From assembly GCF_010015445.1 (NCBI RefSeq), contig NC_053114.1, positions 28,727,579-28,791,578 of the forward strand: DNA of 64,000 nucleotides, given 5' to 3'. This document shows, piece after piece, positions 47,291 through 62,244 of this stretch. The position numbers and the translations under genes were made by a program. Source of the DNA: Perca fluviatilis. Its lineage: Eukaryota; Chordata; Actinopteri; Perciformes; Percidae. Position 1 is the stretch's first letter; every line of letters begins with the position of its first letter. Below the pieces are notes generated by a model. The model worked only from the letters and a program-made list of their open reading frames with translations, was not told the DNA's origin and made no database searches.

Positions 47291-47785
47291 TCCAATGGCG
47301 TTTTTCCATTACATGGTACCTGCTCGACTCGCCTTGACTCTACTTGCCTTTTTTGGTTTTCCATTACGAAAAAAAGTCCCTGGTACTTGCTAACAGGAAC
47401 ATTTTTAGTATCACCTCCATCGAGGTTCCAAGCGAGCTGAGGCAATGCCAAAAGGTGACGTGAAAACCTGCAGACTACTGATTGGTCAGAGAGAATCGTC
47501 ACTAATCACTGCATCATCATTGCTAGCGACAGACGGTGGTGTCCTGAACAAACAAGCCATTTTTAAATAGTTTAGCCAGCAGTGTTTTTTTTTTTTTTTT
47601 TTTTTCTGACTCCAGCTTCTTTTGAAACACAATTTTTCTTGCCGAGAGTAAAAAACAACACACCTACGACGTTCTGTGTGTGTGTGTCACGTTAGGTCAC
47701 GGCAGTTTCCTGCGGCATCGTTATGACAACCAGCCACGCTCCACTCAGGCATGAGGTGGTACTAAATCTGCAATGGAAAATGGAG
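47291..47785. mobile_element. non-autonomous DNA transposon with TTTTCCATT ends
   Basis: The left end reads CAATGGCGTTTTTCCATTAC then ATGGTACC. The right end reversed reads CCATTTTCCATTGC with TAGTACC further in, an imperfect inverted repeat. A second TTTTCCATTACG block lies inside the left end at about 47359. The body contains a T21 run (47585-47605) and TGATTGGTCAGAGAGAATCG, which I recall from a common fish repeat. No transposase, and the boundaries are approximate. Confidence 0.65.
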
Positions 47786-49787
47786 AACACCTTATGTGTT
47801 CACCTCAACCTGAGATTGCAGTTTATGGAAGGCAGTCCTAACACTTTCACATAACCTGTTGGCCCCAACCGTCTGGAGAACAATTAAGGCTGCATTGAGA
47901 CTCCAATTCTTAAAGCTCCAGAGTGAAAGAGTTGTAGATTAATAACCACTGTAACAGGTCTTTAGCCTGGTTATCTAACCTGTCAAAAATAACAAAGTAT
48001 TAAAACACTATTTAAATAAAAACAGACCTGGTAAGTCTGCAGTATATATCAAACATTCTGTCAGGCTTTTCCCATTTAATCTTCTATTTAATAATTATTT
48101 GAGTCAAGAGTTGTACTACTAACTGTATAATTGTAGCTCTTTAACTATGTCTCTCTTTTAACCACCATTTTTCTCAAAACAAACTACATTCCTTAGTTTC
48201 TAAATGGTTAAATGGATTGGGATAAACCAGTCCATCTGGAAAGTGAAACATTGTGTCAAAACATTTTCAAATTTGATTTAGCTTTTTCAGGCAGTGAAAC
48301 AGACATAAAGAATGGATGGAATGGATCCCCTTTTTCAATAAAACCTTTTATTGTTGATGCAAATGAAAGATTACAAGTAATTGATTAGTAGCTGGGCTGA
48401 CCTGTGTTGCTGATATTGACACTTGTGCAGATATTGTAGACAGCTAGTCTCTGTTTAATGATTGCTATTCACTTTTATAGCCCTCTCAGGATGCCATCCT
48501 CAATAAATATTTGCAAACAGGAAATTTGCAGTATGACTTGAGAGAGTCATAACCCTGGCACCTATGTGTTTTGAGATTAACGTGTAATTACAATAGTAAA
48601 TCAATATTTATAAAACAGTAGTGCAAAGCAATTGAGAAATGTAATTACTTCATATAATGAGTCAGTGGATGGGGCAGGGTCCTTTAAAGCAGCATTCTGC
48701 AATGCAAGGATATTTACGTACAGGGAACTTAGTATCTACAAAATGATTTAATAAAAATCAATCAGACATACTGTACACACATACAAACATTGTTAACACA
48801 TATGCACATTCACAAATGCACATACAGAAACCTCACCCGGAGACCCCCTTCCTTTCCAAACCGCACTTTTTAAATGTGGAGTGTAGACTTTTTCACTTAC
48901 TCACCACAGCTTTCCCACAGTTATCGTTTTAAGACTTTCATGCTTACAGCAGCTACAAGTGCAGAAAGAAAACACCTAGAAGCACCCCCCAAACATTACT
49001 GAGCACAAAGAGAGTGAAACTGGCCCCACGCACTGTCCATATTTTCCAGCCTTCTATTGGAGTATAGAAAAGAGATGTTAAAAGCTTAATGGGCCGCTCC
49101 TCTTATTGTTTAAAAATTGCTTGACATATAAATGGCTGAAGAAAACATTGGTTGACCTCAATTATGCATTGAAAATAAAGTTATGAGCTAGTGGCTGAAT
49201 TATTGATGCTGGCACCGGGAACAAGAGCATGTTGGCAATGTGTCACTCCTTTTTTTTTTGCTGATGCTTCATCTTGTATTGATAATATTTTCATCTAAAA
49301 AGCCCATGAAGTCTTGATCTGTGAAAGATGGAAAAACATTCCATGAGTATTGGAAATCTAATGCGATATTACTGGAAGAGGAAAATGGATAACATAACAT
49401 CGAGTAACATAATGGAAAAATAAAAAAATAAATATGTAGCTTTGAGACAGGACTTAGATACCGTCTGTTGTTTGAGCAACATACTGTGACATCCCTAAAA
49501 CGTTAATATACTCTCCATTTAAAGAATTGAGACCACATTGATACATTTTCTAACCACTATGTTCCATGCCTTATAGAGGCGTTGCATTAATGTCAACATT
49601 TCATAACAGCATGTCCGTATCCCGCGTATGTGTATATAAAATAGGGCATAAAAGCATTAAGACTCTTAGTGTTGGGACTGTCCCATGTGGCTGACGCACT
49701 TCCTGAGATGCAAATGCTTGTGGTTCATCTGCCGATAGCCTCTCTCCTATTTGTCTTACTGACTCTATCTCAGAGAGTCACTATACT
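47786..49787. other. AT-rich unique DNA
   Basis: No gene or repeat family is recognised. There are short T runs near 49249. Confidence 0.5.
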
Positions 49788-49810
49788 CACACACACACAC
49801 ACACACACAC
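49788..49810. repeat. (CA)11 microsatellite
   Basis: A perfect CA run. Confidence 0.95.
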
Positions 49811-52140
49811 CATACACATGTGTACACAAGCATTGGCATGTGCAGAGCAAGACAGAAATGTTAATGCAAATGCTTGTTGTAATATTAACGATATTTGCGG
49901 AGTTGAAGGCATGATTTAGAAATAATTGTTAGTTACTGTGATTCCTATGATTGTTTTATTACAGTATTTTGGGACATTTTTGCATACATAAATTAGACAG
50001 CTGACACAGCTGATGAAGTAAAACATAGATAGAAAGCAGAGAAACAAAGTTATATATCAAAAGTAGTGTCTGAACTCTTTCGTTTTTGAACAAAACGCTG
50101 GTCTCCAGCAAGGTTAGTTGAGTGGATAATTTGATGTGTGGAAAATTCCAAATTACCTTCCACTGATCTTTTCACTGAATAAAAGACTGTTGAAGTTCAA
50201 TATCTCATGCCAAATATATGGATCATATTAGTCCACATGGTTGTACGGTTTTCTTTTTCCATTTTTAAATTGCCATTTTTATAAACTTATAGTCTTTTAT
50301 TGACAAACTAGATTCTTCTTTCTAGATCACCACTATTACTGTAGTTCAGAGTGCACACATATATAGCCATACGTTCACATACTGTTATGCAATTCATGTC
50401 CTCGGTGACTAAGAGAGGTGAAAAGTATCCTTATTTAGAGTCACATTGCAAATTGTTTAGTCCGTGGGGTCAGGTGAGACTGTAACACTGCAGGGAGTAG
50501 TGTACTGTACTGTAGCTCGCCTGACTGACTCTGTTAGTTATCATTCCTCTTTTCACCTCAATGTGAAGCGCATTGTGGCAGAAACTCAATCACACTCATA
50601 CTCTATGCACGCATGACGCAAAAATGATCACCAATCAGTAGAGTTAATATTACTTATCATGATGGACTTTAGCGCTGCAGCTATACGACTGCTGTGGAAA
50701 TTCTCTATTACTATTAGCAGTGAGTCAAGGAGTACTCATCCCTTATCTCTGTGGATGTTTTGAGAATTATTCTGGAAAGCTCTCTCCAGTTCACCGGGGT
50801 GCATTTACTGTTGAAGAGACCATAGTGGAGACGCCGATTACCCAATCAGGTCCTGTGTTTATAGACTAAGCCACAATGAGAGCGGCACCGCACTCATTTA
50901 GTGTTTCACAATCTGCGGCCGTTTAGCAGTCTCTGCAGAGCCAAACACACTGTGAAGTGAACGTCTTTCAGCAATTGTTGAAGAGCTCAAATGAGAGTTT
51001 TTCTCTCTTTGTCCTTTTTTTTTGGTTGTGCTTTATTTTTTTAGTTGAGTGCAAACTGAGCTCCTTTCTCTACTGACATTTGTTATGGAGCACCATAAAA
51101 GCGTGTTTAGTTAATTTTCACACATATAAATACTTACCAAGTTATCTCCTTCCTTTAGTTCCTTTAAAGTATTCAGCATGGTTATGGAGATGATTTGCTG
51201 TTAAAACATGTACATACAAAAAAAAGTTGAATCTAAAGGACATAGAATTGAATTTCCTTTTAAATTATAGTATGTACATTTTTTAGTTATTATTTATTTC
51301 AAAATGGCGATTCATTTTTCATGGTTTCCTAGTTACATTTTCTGAGTTGATGCTTTTTTTATTTAAAAGAAAATTAAATGCTATCTTTTTTATTAAAAAT
51401 GGAAATAGTTTCTAATTAGTTTGTTCATTGTTTCATATATAATATAAACAATTCTAAATGTAGATGTATTTTCCAAAAACACTTTTCTGAAGATGCATAA
51501 ATACATATAAATGGTTATCGTGAACAGAAGATTCAAATGTGTTTGTACATTGTAATATAAAGTACTCCAGCTATAAAGGAAAAGAGGCTGCTGTCTGTAG
51601 TCTTCGGCTTTTAGCATGCATTAAAAAAGCTCAATGAATCATCCGTCAACTCTTGAACACAGGAGAGGTTGAGAGAGGTTGACAAAGACATGGAGCTCAA
51701 GAGAAAAACAGAGAAGTAAAACTGAAGCTGAAAAACGAGTGGCTGTGATATTTCTCACGAAGCAGTATGACTGGCCTCAGCCCACGGCCGAGTTTAGGTC
51801 ACTCACAATCAAACATCCAGAATACCTCGTTGCATGATTCACTGAGCAGCACTCACGGCTGATGCGTTGCTACAGGGAAGAGGATGTTGTAGTGGTTGTT
51901 TGAGTCAAACAGCCACAGGTTACGTCTACACCTCAGTTTTACATGCCCATGCCTCTCCAGCCTACTCATGTGTGCCTTTGGATGTGCAACACAGCCTTAA
52001 AAAAACAAAACGGCATGTGGATATATTTTCTGCTCTGTGTCGGTTTCGTGCCGCCCGTGACTCAACACCTGTCATGCTCCGGTCTTTCATCTCCGTGACG
52101 GTGACTGCTGAGATGCTCTTACTTTTATTTCCGATAAATG
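49811..52140. other. AT-rich unique DNA, possible conserved block 50.5-51.0 kb
   Basis: The 50,460-50,960 stretch is complex and GC-balanced amid AT-rich DNA. The 51.0-51.6 kb stretch is very AT-rich. No gene is recognised. Confidence 0.45.
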
Positions 52141-53500
52141 ACTGATTTTATGTTCAACTGGCAGTCAGACACCACTGTTAACCTTTCCACACCTCCACAG
52201 CAGTGTGTTTTTCACCTCATTTGTGAGGTGTGAGATGTGTGCTATTAGAAAGCCGCCCACTCTCTTCCCTTCCAGGGTCCCATAAGTTAGCCTGTGGAGG
52301 AGCCGCTGAGGAGATCAATATCCATCAGACTGCTAAAATAAATACATTTATCACACCCTGATACTTGCTACACCACACCACTACAGCATGTTACATCTGA
52401 TTGGAGGCTGAGATACTCAGGCTCACCCACCAGCTAAAGAAGCTGCTGCCAAACTCTCCTCTACCGTTTCTGTAAAAAAATAAAAATAAAGGTCGCATAA
52501 TACAAGGATTGTCATTTTCAATGGTGTTGAGAAGGAAGATGACAAACCTATGGCTCTCTCCGGCTAAAAAAGAACAATACTTTTGACTGCGTGCTTCATC
52601 GTTTGCAAGCTCTCTGTGTTTTAAAATCTCATCTGAGGAAAATGTTCCGTCTGTCCTCCCTCTGCTGCAGATAAAGAACAGGCGTTTGAGTAATTATGGT
52701 GCATTATCGGCAAGGAACGTTTCATTGCTACATTTTAAGCTGTGTAGTGAGCGGTGACAAACGAACGACCATTTTAATTTCTGTCAGGAGGAAAAACACA
52801 TGGCTGGAGCCAATGAAGTCAGCTCTCTCATTCTGCCACTGACTGAGACCATCTGGACCAAATAAAGTTTTTCCCTTTGAATCAACAGCTGTTGGAAATT
52901 ACACGGGAACACTCCTTCTCTATATAGCAATCTTTTTTCTTTTTTTTTTCTTTTGCACTCCTTTCAAATCAACCATGTTTGTTTTATGGTTTTAGTTTAG
53001 TGCCAGATTTGATCAGTGCTCAAAGAACAAAAACAAAATAAAACATGACTTTCTAAATGCACCTGTTTTCCCTCATGTCTTTCACTCTGTATCGTTCTCC
53101 CTCTAACCCTCCCCTCGCTGTGGTGGTGATCGAAGGGTTGACCATGTCAGTCAATCTGTCAGCGGCTGACAGTTTTACAACACATGCACTACACTGATGG
53201 GTGCCATCGCTCATGTAACGATTTCCCTCCACACTGAAATCTAAAGACAAGACGGAGTGAGAGGATTGAAGAAACGGAAGTAAAGGCAGTTGAGTAAAAA
53301 TAACGGTTGTGTGTCTAACAGCGACTTACAGTGAGAGGAAAAAAACCAATTTGAGCTTAGTTTCATCTATGAAACTGCAGTCTTTTTTTTTGTAAGATTT
53401 TCACAAGGTTTTGAACTTAGAGGTAGGTTTTCCTCTCTGTGCTTCAGAGATGGAATCACAGTGGTTTTCATTTTCCACTGGCCAGAGAAGAACTTGTTCC
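52141..53500. promoter_or_regulatory. candidate conserved region with MEIS-type inverted site
   Basis: Complex DNA with an inverted pair CTGTCAG (53156-53162) and CTGACAG (53166-53172). Each is a TGACAG site of the MEIS/PKNOX/TGIF class, separated by 3 bases. The 52,650-52,900 stretch is also complex. Conservation is untested. Confidence 0.3.
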
Positions 53501-54420
53501 ACTCTGCTGGCAGATAGGATTGTTAACACTTCATTTTGTCCTGAATTATTATTATAAGACATTTAAACACTTTTGACAATGATTATTTATTTTTTTTAAA
53601 CCCTAAATGATGATGATGTGTTTAAAGTAGTATTATCTATGTTAAAAAACACAGAAATGAAGAAAAGGAAATGTAATGGACAATGAGCATGCAAACATGA
53701 ACTGAGAAGCTTGACACTTCCTACGTGCAGCTCTTTTAGTTGTATGTGCCACTAAAATTGCACCTACTACTGAATTTCATTTCCATGGAATTTTTTTCCA
53801 GCTGCTAGTTGACAGCAGACACAGACAGTGACAGGAAACTGTCGGACCTGACGGCACATGTCCTAGACGGCTGGGTCAGCAGGAAGCCACAAGTATGCAC
53901 ATTTGACCCTGGAGTTTTACTTTATATTTTAGCCAGTTTGAGGATATAAATGACTTGATGGTTTTTGGAAAATGTAGTTTGAATTGCCAAAACCTTTTTT
54001 TTTTTCTTCTTAATTAATTTTATTATTTTTTTTTTTAATCAACATTTAGTGTATGCTCCACGGAGAGATAGACCAACGTTTTTCCCTTGCAAAACAGGAA
54101 AATGTCTAATATGTAGTTCATGCTCACTTAATGACATTTAAGAAACAGTTTGGCAGTTGACTCAACTGTTAAATGTTTTTTGCACACGGACACTGACTTA
54201 TCTATCTCACAGGCTACACAAAGTGCTGCATAGCTTGCTCCTTTGAGGGAAGTGAGGGAAAGGAGAGCAGACTGTTTAGGAAGCAATCCGGTTCGTTGAC
54301 TAAAACATCTTTTAATTATTTAGAACATTTTGATCTGTGAATGTTTTAATTAAACCAGTAACATTTTGAATCACAGCTACTTATAGACTAAATGGGTTGA
54401 GATCTGCTTTCAAAATTAGT
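53501..54420. other. AT-rich unique DNA with poly-T tracts
   Basis: T-rich runs at 53995-54040. No gene is recognised. Confidence 0.5.
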
Positions 54421-55110
54421 TTGACACTTGACAGTGCTCTAGATTAATTAAAAGGAGCCATGCTACAAATTGAAATTACAGCACAAGCAGTAGTCTCTTC
54501 GGAGACCCACGGGGGGAAAGTCCTAAGTGTTCCTCAGAAAGCTGCCCAGAGGAGAGAGGCAAACGAGCCAATCTGTTTGTCTGTTTACGGGGAAACGGCA
54601 GCAGAAGCATCCTGCCACCCCGCACCGTCATATGGGAGCCAGGCTCCCACAAACGCATGCTTAATGACTCGATTTATTCACCCCGTCACTATAACTTCAT
54701 CTTTGCCTCTCTGTTTTCTCTAATGGTTTTGCCCATATGCACTTCCAGTTTTCCATCCCCATTGGTATGTTCAAGTTATGGGCACAATGTTTAATAGCTT
54801 ACCTACTCTAGCTTCTGTGAAGTGCGGAGGAGCATGCATGTGGATGGCGATATATAAGATGGAACTGTGTCCTTTGAAAATTGTTGCGTGTCCCATTACA
54901 AACTCAGGGCAGGGGTCGCTGGTAGTTCCCAGTCATGCGGTCATGGTGGGGTTTTGTTTTCAGTAGCCGTGTGATGCACGTCAGTGACATCTGGGCCAAC
55001 GTTGCCAGAGCATCGATCAGAATGTAGCTCTGGAAGGTCTCTCAGAGGCTTTATTCTTAAATCTATGCTGACAGGTGATGACATGATGGAGACGGGCCTG
55101 CCGAATTGAT
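54421..55110. promoter_or_regulatory. candidate conserved non-coding region
   Basis: Begins TAGATTAATTAAAAGG and is repeat-free for about 650 bases. Open frames run on both strands without domains. The composition is enhancer-like. Confidence 0.3.
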
Positions 55111-55740
55111 TGTGTCCTCTCTCTCCTTTCACTTTCCTACTCACACTCCCACTTCCCTCGCCCTCTCTCTTCTCCTTCGCTTCTTTGTCCCATCACTCTC
55201 TTCCTTTCTACCCCCATCCCGCCTCCTTCTCTACTCATCGTCTGGATGTGTCGAGCACAAGATGTCAGATTATTTCCCAGCAGACACTGCGCTGTGTGAC
55301 AGAGGACTGGAGCTGTATATCACTGGATGACACTTCCTCTGCCTCCCCCCATCTCTCCTCAGACAACATCAAATATCGCCAGGCCTTTTTGATCACTTAA
55401 AAGGCTTGTATTAGGAGAAGAGCCGGTGCTTAAACAAAAGCAAACAAAGTGTTTCATCTGTCATGTTTGTCAGTGGGCCATATGTGCGGCGTAACAGCTT
55501 TTCTATCGGAGAGGTGGTAGACCACACAATATCACACGTTATGGGACTCCAAAAACAACTCAGACTCTGTGAGAGTCGAAAGAGGCAACATGACCATTCT
55601 TAACTTATATTTTTATGTGTTAATCTCTATGTTTTTTTTTTTTTTTTTAAACATATACATGTTATATAAAAAACTAAATTAAAACTTCACTCGTAATGAT
55701 GAAACATAAAATCCCTTCAGCTTTCAGAATTTTTATGTTC
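55111..55740. other. pyrimidine-rich then AT-rich spacer
   Basis: A C/T-rich stretch at 55,113-55,240 explains the Ser/Leu/Phe/Pro-rich frames. A run of about 18 T lies at 55,631-55,648. Confidence 0.55.
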
Positions 55741-56460
55741 TCTAATACTGGGCTTCAGTCCATTCCGTCTAATTGTAATTGAATGCACTAAGGGGTTTGG
55801 CACGGGTGGGGTCGGCCCAGTATCCAGGCCGACCGCTCAGCATATTGTTTCTATGGCACCTGTCCCCCCCCAGATTAATAACTCTGTAGTCTGCGCTGGC
55901 AAAGCATGCATGGATACCAGAAATTACAATACTAATTGGTATAACAGGACTAGGGATTTATACACAGCCTCTCCCAGGATTTATGACGAAGTGAGCAAGG
56001 GAGCAAGAAAAGAGAGAGAGAGAGAGAGAGAGAGGAAGAGAGACTAATAATACTAGCAAAAGTGATTAGCTCAATGGGAGAAATTGTGCGTTTGTAGTCC
56101 TGCGATTATTATTGTGTTTCTCATCACATAATGAGTTTGAACAATGCAGTTAATGGTATTATTGGCGGGCCACCAGAAACGGGGTGTATATAAGCTTGAT
56201 AGCACTTTTTCATCAATAAATCACTCCAGTGCACATGGCAATATTTAAATCTATGTTATTAAAATTGTTGGAACAACACTATCAGATTTATGTTGTGTTA
56301 TTTTATTATGGATTGATTATCATCATCACAGGCATATCTGATTTGCGTGGAGGCAGCTGGAGCGTGATTGGTTTAATCCATTTTGATTGCTCTGCAGAGG
56401 AATGCCACTGCTCTGGTTGAATGGACAGCCGTGTACCTCTGATGATTGGCTTAGAGAGAA
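55741..56460. promoter_or_regulatory. candidate conserved non-coding region
   Basis: Complex unique DNA interrupted by a (GA)n run at 56011-56033. The 56,045-56,450 part has TGATTAG, GATTATTATTG, ATTGATTATC and TTTAATCC cores (PBX/OTX/homeodomain-like) and a TATA-like GTGTATATAAGC near 56,184. No frame longer than about 63 codons. Confidence 0.35.
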
Positions 56461-57154
56461 AATAAACCAGTGTTTTTCTTTTGTTCCCCCGTATTTGTTA
56501 GTATTTGTTTCTACCAGTATTTGTATCTTTTAATTATCGATGTCCTCCTTCCTTGTCTCAAAAGAAAATGCATTACAATAAAAAAATCACGAAAAACAAA
56601 ATTCTATCATTACTTCTTTTACTATACTGTAGGTAATTTATCTTGGTAAGAGATAAGGCATGATTAACATTATCAGTTTGATGAAAGCATTATGAAAGAA
56701 AGAAGAAGAAGAAGACAATGAAAAGAGTTCCATAACAGGCATACTGGATTATCTAAGTAATTTCAGTTGCATTAAAACAGTGGGAAGAAAATGTGTTAAA
56801 CCAGAGAAACACAACAATGAAATAGGAGCAGGAGTGGGACCACCATGTCGACACATAGTCGGCTCTCTGTTTACAAAGTAGTCTGATGTGAATCTAATTA
56901 TAATCAGTTTGTTTATTCTGTTTTGTGATGAATGTATACATTTTATCTAGTCTGGACAATGAGGGAAGAGATCAGTCTCGGCACGGAGAGGCATCCAAGT
57001 ACGTCCGTTCACCGATACGGCAGCAGAATTACCGGCTCTCAGAACTGTGACAGCCCTGAAATTACAATTGAGTTTCACTCTTTCCCTCTTTCAACCCTAA
57101 CTCCTTCTCCCTTCCGTGTTCTCCCTCCCTCTCCAGCACTCTCTTTCTTATTTT
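56461..57154. other. unique AT-rich DNA
   Basis: A short GAA-rich tract lies near 56,697-56,716. Nothing else is recognised. Confidence 0.5.
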
Positions 57155-57195
57155 CTCTCTCTGTCTCTCTCTCTCTCTCTCGGTCTCTCTCTCTT

Positions 57196-57232
<37 letters not shown>

Positions 57233-57244
57233 GTCTCTCTCTCT
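57155..57244. repeat. interrupted (TC)n microsatellite
   Basis: About 90 bases of TC repeat with scattered G and TTT interruptions. It would double as a long polypyrimidine tract for the AG at 57259-57260. Confidence 0.95.
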
Positions 57245-57260
57245 GATGGCTCAATAACAG

Positions 57261-57370
57261 GTGCCATGCTAAGAGAGCTGTTACAGCCGTCCCTGAGTGG
57301 TTGTGTCAGCAGCAATGTTAGGGTTGAGCTTTCCAACCTGCTCACCATGCAGGAAAAAGGAAAGAGAGAA
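57261..57370 (+). CDS. candidate unrecognised exon (110 bp)
   Basis: A long pyrimidine tract and AATAACAG (ending 57260) form a strong acceptor, and GAA then GTAAGA at 57371 forms a good donor. Between them one frame is fully open (phase 1 in, phase 0 out, 36 complete codons). It encodes a balanced, amphipathic Leu-rich segment beginning Ala-Met-Leu-Arg-Glu-Leu-Leu and ending in a Lys/Arg cluster. At least one alternative frame is closed by a stop. The same frame stays open beyond the donor to 57526. I do not recognise the protein. It could be an exon, a transcribed non-coding exon, or a conserved element beside a microsatellite. Confidence 0.17.
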
Positions 57371-59431
57371 GTAAGAAAAAAATCACTCTGGTCCCCAAAT
57401 GATGCCCGCTGGGAGCCATCGTGCGCTAAATTTCGGGTTGGTTCTCCCCTGTTTTCTGTCTTGTGGCCCCTGGACTCCGATTTACAGACAGAGCCATATT
57501 GGGCCTTTCTGCATGGTGGGGCCTAAGCAGCTGTGTTCAGCAGAAAAAAAATGACAACAACAAAATAAATAAACAAATCAACAAACACATAAGAAAGGCT
57601 TATTTATTTGCAAATGCTTGAATAAGGACTTTTTGTGTGCCATCTGCAGAAAATGAACCGTGTAGTCGGACCTTGATTGCAGTTACACAGGTTTGGCCTG
57701 ACTATTCAAAAAAGCCCTAACTCAAAAAACCACTCAAGGGTTAGAAATCCTCCCATCTGCATCAAAACAAATTGATAAAAGTTTTTGTGTGCCGTCGTTG
57801 ACTTGAAGAGCCAATTTACTGCTGATACTGATATTGCCCGCCTTTAACACAAACGAGGCGATCTGTTGTCATGATTGCTCATCTTTATCTCGTCTTTAAG
57901 CACACTCCTTAAGATTTGAGAGGTTCTTGGCAAAATCTATGCAAATGAAGCTGCTTTGTGAAAAGACGCATCACTGTGCATGAAGCCTGGAGCGGGCAAT
58001 AATCACAGACGGATTGTGTGCAAACAAGAGATGCTAAGCACCTCAAACCTCTGCAAGCGACAGAAACACACAGAGAGAAACACACCACATGGTGAAGGAG
58101 ATAAGTCAAACAGTCAGGTGATTGCTACATTTTTTTGTTTGCTGATCAGCAACAAAACAACATTATGTTTACCTTTTAAAACTTTCTGCTTCTGTGTGCT
58201 GACTCTTGTAGAAATGTGCATACATTTAAAGGACAAAATTTACACTGCTACAAACACCATGACTGGGGACAAATAAAGAAGACAAAGTCAAATGACCAAG
58301 ATCAGGCTTTTGATTTTACATGTCACAAGCACCCTAGCATATGGACTCGGCGTCTCAGCATAATTCATAAACCTTTTTTTTTTCCTTGTCTTTTGAGGGG
58401 AGGAGGGGTAGAGATATGTTAGCATATAGGTAATCTAAATTTAGCCTCCATACCATCATGGGGCGTTTCATTTTACGCGCACAAAAAAAATGATAAATTT
58501 CAAAGGTGACCTGATGGGTTTCATTACAGCTGATTGATCGGCTTATATGAGGGTGTCACGAAATGGACACAGCAGACATAGTACACCTTCAGGATCCAAC
58601 ATAGGACATATAGGCCATCTAACCACGGCGCCTGTATACAGTAGGTCAGTGACGTATATCTGAATATGTCTGCAGGTTTCTGAAATATTTAATATTGAAG
58701 AGTTAGAATTCATTAAAATGCTTGTGCTTTGCTGCCTACAAAATCTGAATGATAGTTCAGTCAGAATTAGAAAAACTTAATTGCTAATCACAAGGCAATG
58801 GTGGTTTGTCATTAAGATGGCCCACAAGTAAAAACACACAGTACACACAGAGTAAAAACATTCATACAACTATTAAAAAAACATGACTCAATTGCTAGTA
58901 TGCTTTACTTTCATGCTCACAATTATTATTCTTTCAGTCTTTAAAAAAACAGACAACTCGCCAAACTATTTTAACAAAACCATGATGTACCAGCTTTAGA
59001 CATCATTATTTCCAAATGTTATATACAGTGTATAATTTAGAAAAGTGGGATACACTTATGAATTCCAAAAATTATAAAACAAATTATTTATACTGTAATG
59101 TATTGGGTAGTTAAACAATCTGAGGTTATTTAGAGTAGATGTAGCATTTGGGACTATCCCAGTTGATGGAATAAATTAACAAAAAGAAAATCCTACTTTT
59201 ACAATTAGGAATGATGGTAAAAGTTCTAGAGCAGTTATTTTTTTTACTATGAATGTATTCTGCATTATTTGCGAGTGTTTGGGAACAAAATAGGGATCTG
59301 TGAATCCCTCTATGAACTAGTAAATAACCCCTGCAATTCATCATAAAAACAAGAAGGAAATGTCAAGGGCACAGGAGTCCCTTTTTTGTCGAGGTCACAC
59401 ACAATACATAAACAGTAACACACATGCAAAA
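57371..59431. other. unique non-coding DNA
   Basis: The 57,600-58,100 stretch is complex and conserved-looking; 58,400-59,350 is AT-rich. No gene or repeat family is recognised. Confidence 0.45.

Positions 59432-59459
<28 letters not shown>
59432..59459. repeat. (AC)14 microsatellite
   Basis: A perfect AC run. Confidence 0.95.

Positions 59460-62184
<2,725 letters not shown>

Positions 62185-62243
<59 letters not shown>
62185..62243. repeat. (AC)29 microsatellite
   Basis: 59 bases of perfect AC repeat with a TATATA lead-in. The three His/Thr-rich plus frames are artefacts of it. Confidence 0.98.

Positions 62244-62244
<1 letters not shown>

Noticed and set aside
57116..57260. N-terminal part of the frame running into the candidate exon
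   Set aside because: Encoded by the (TC)n tract, so it is a Ser/Leu repeat; only the part after the acceptor is considered.
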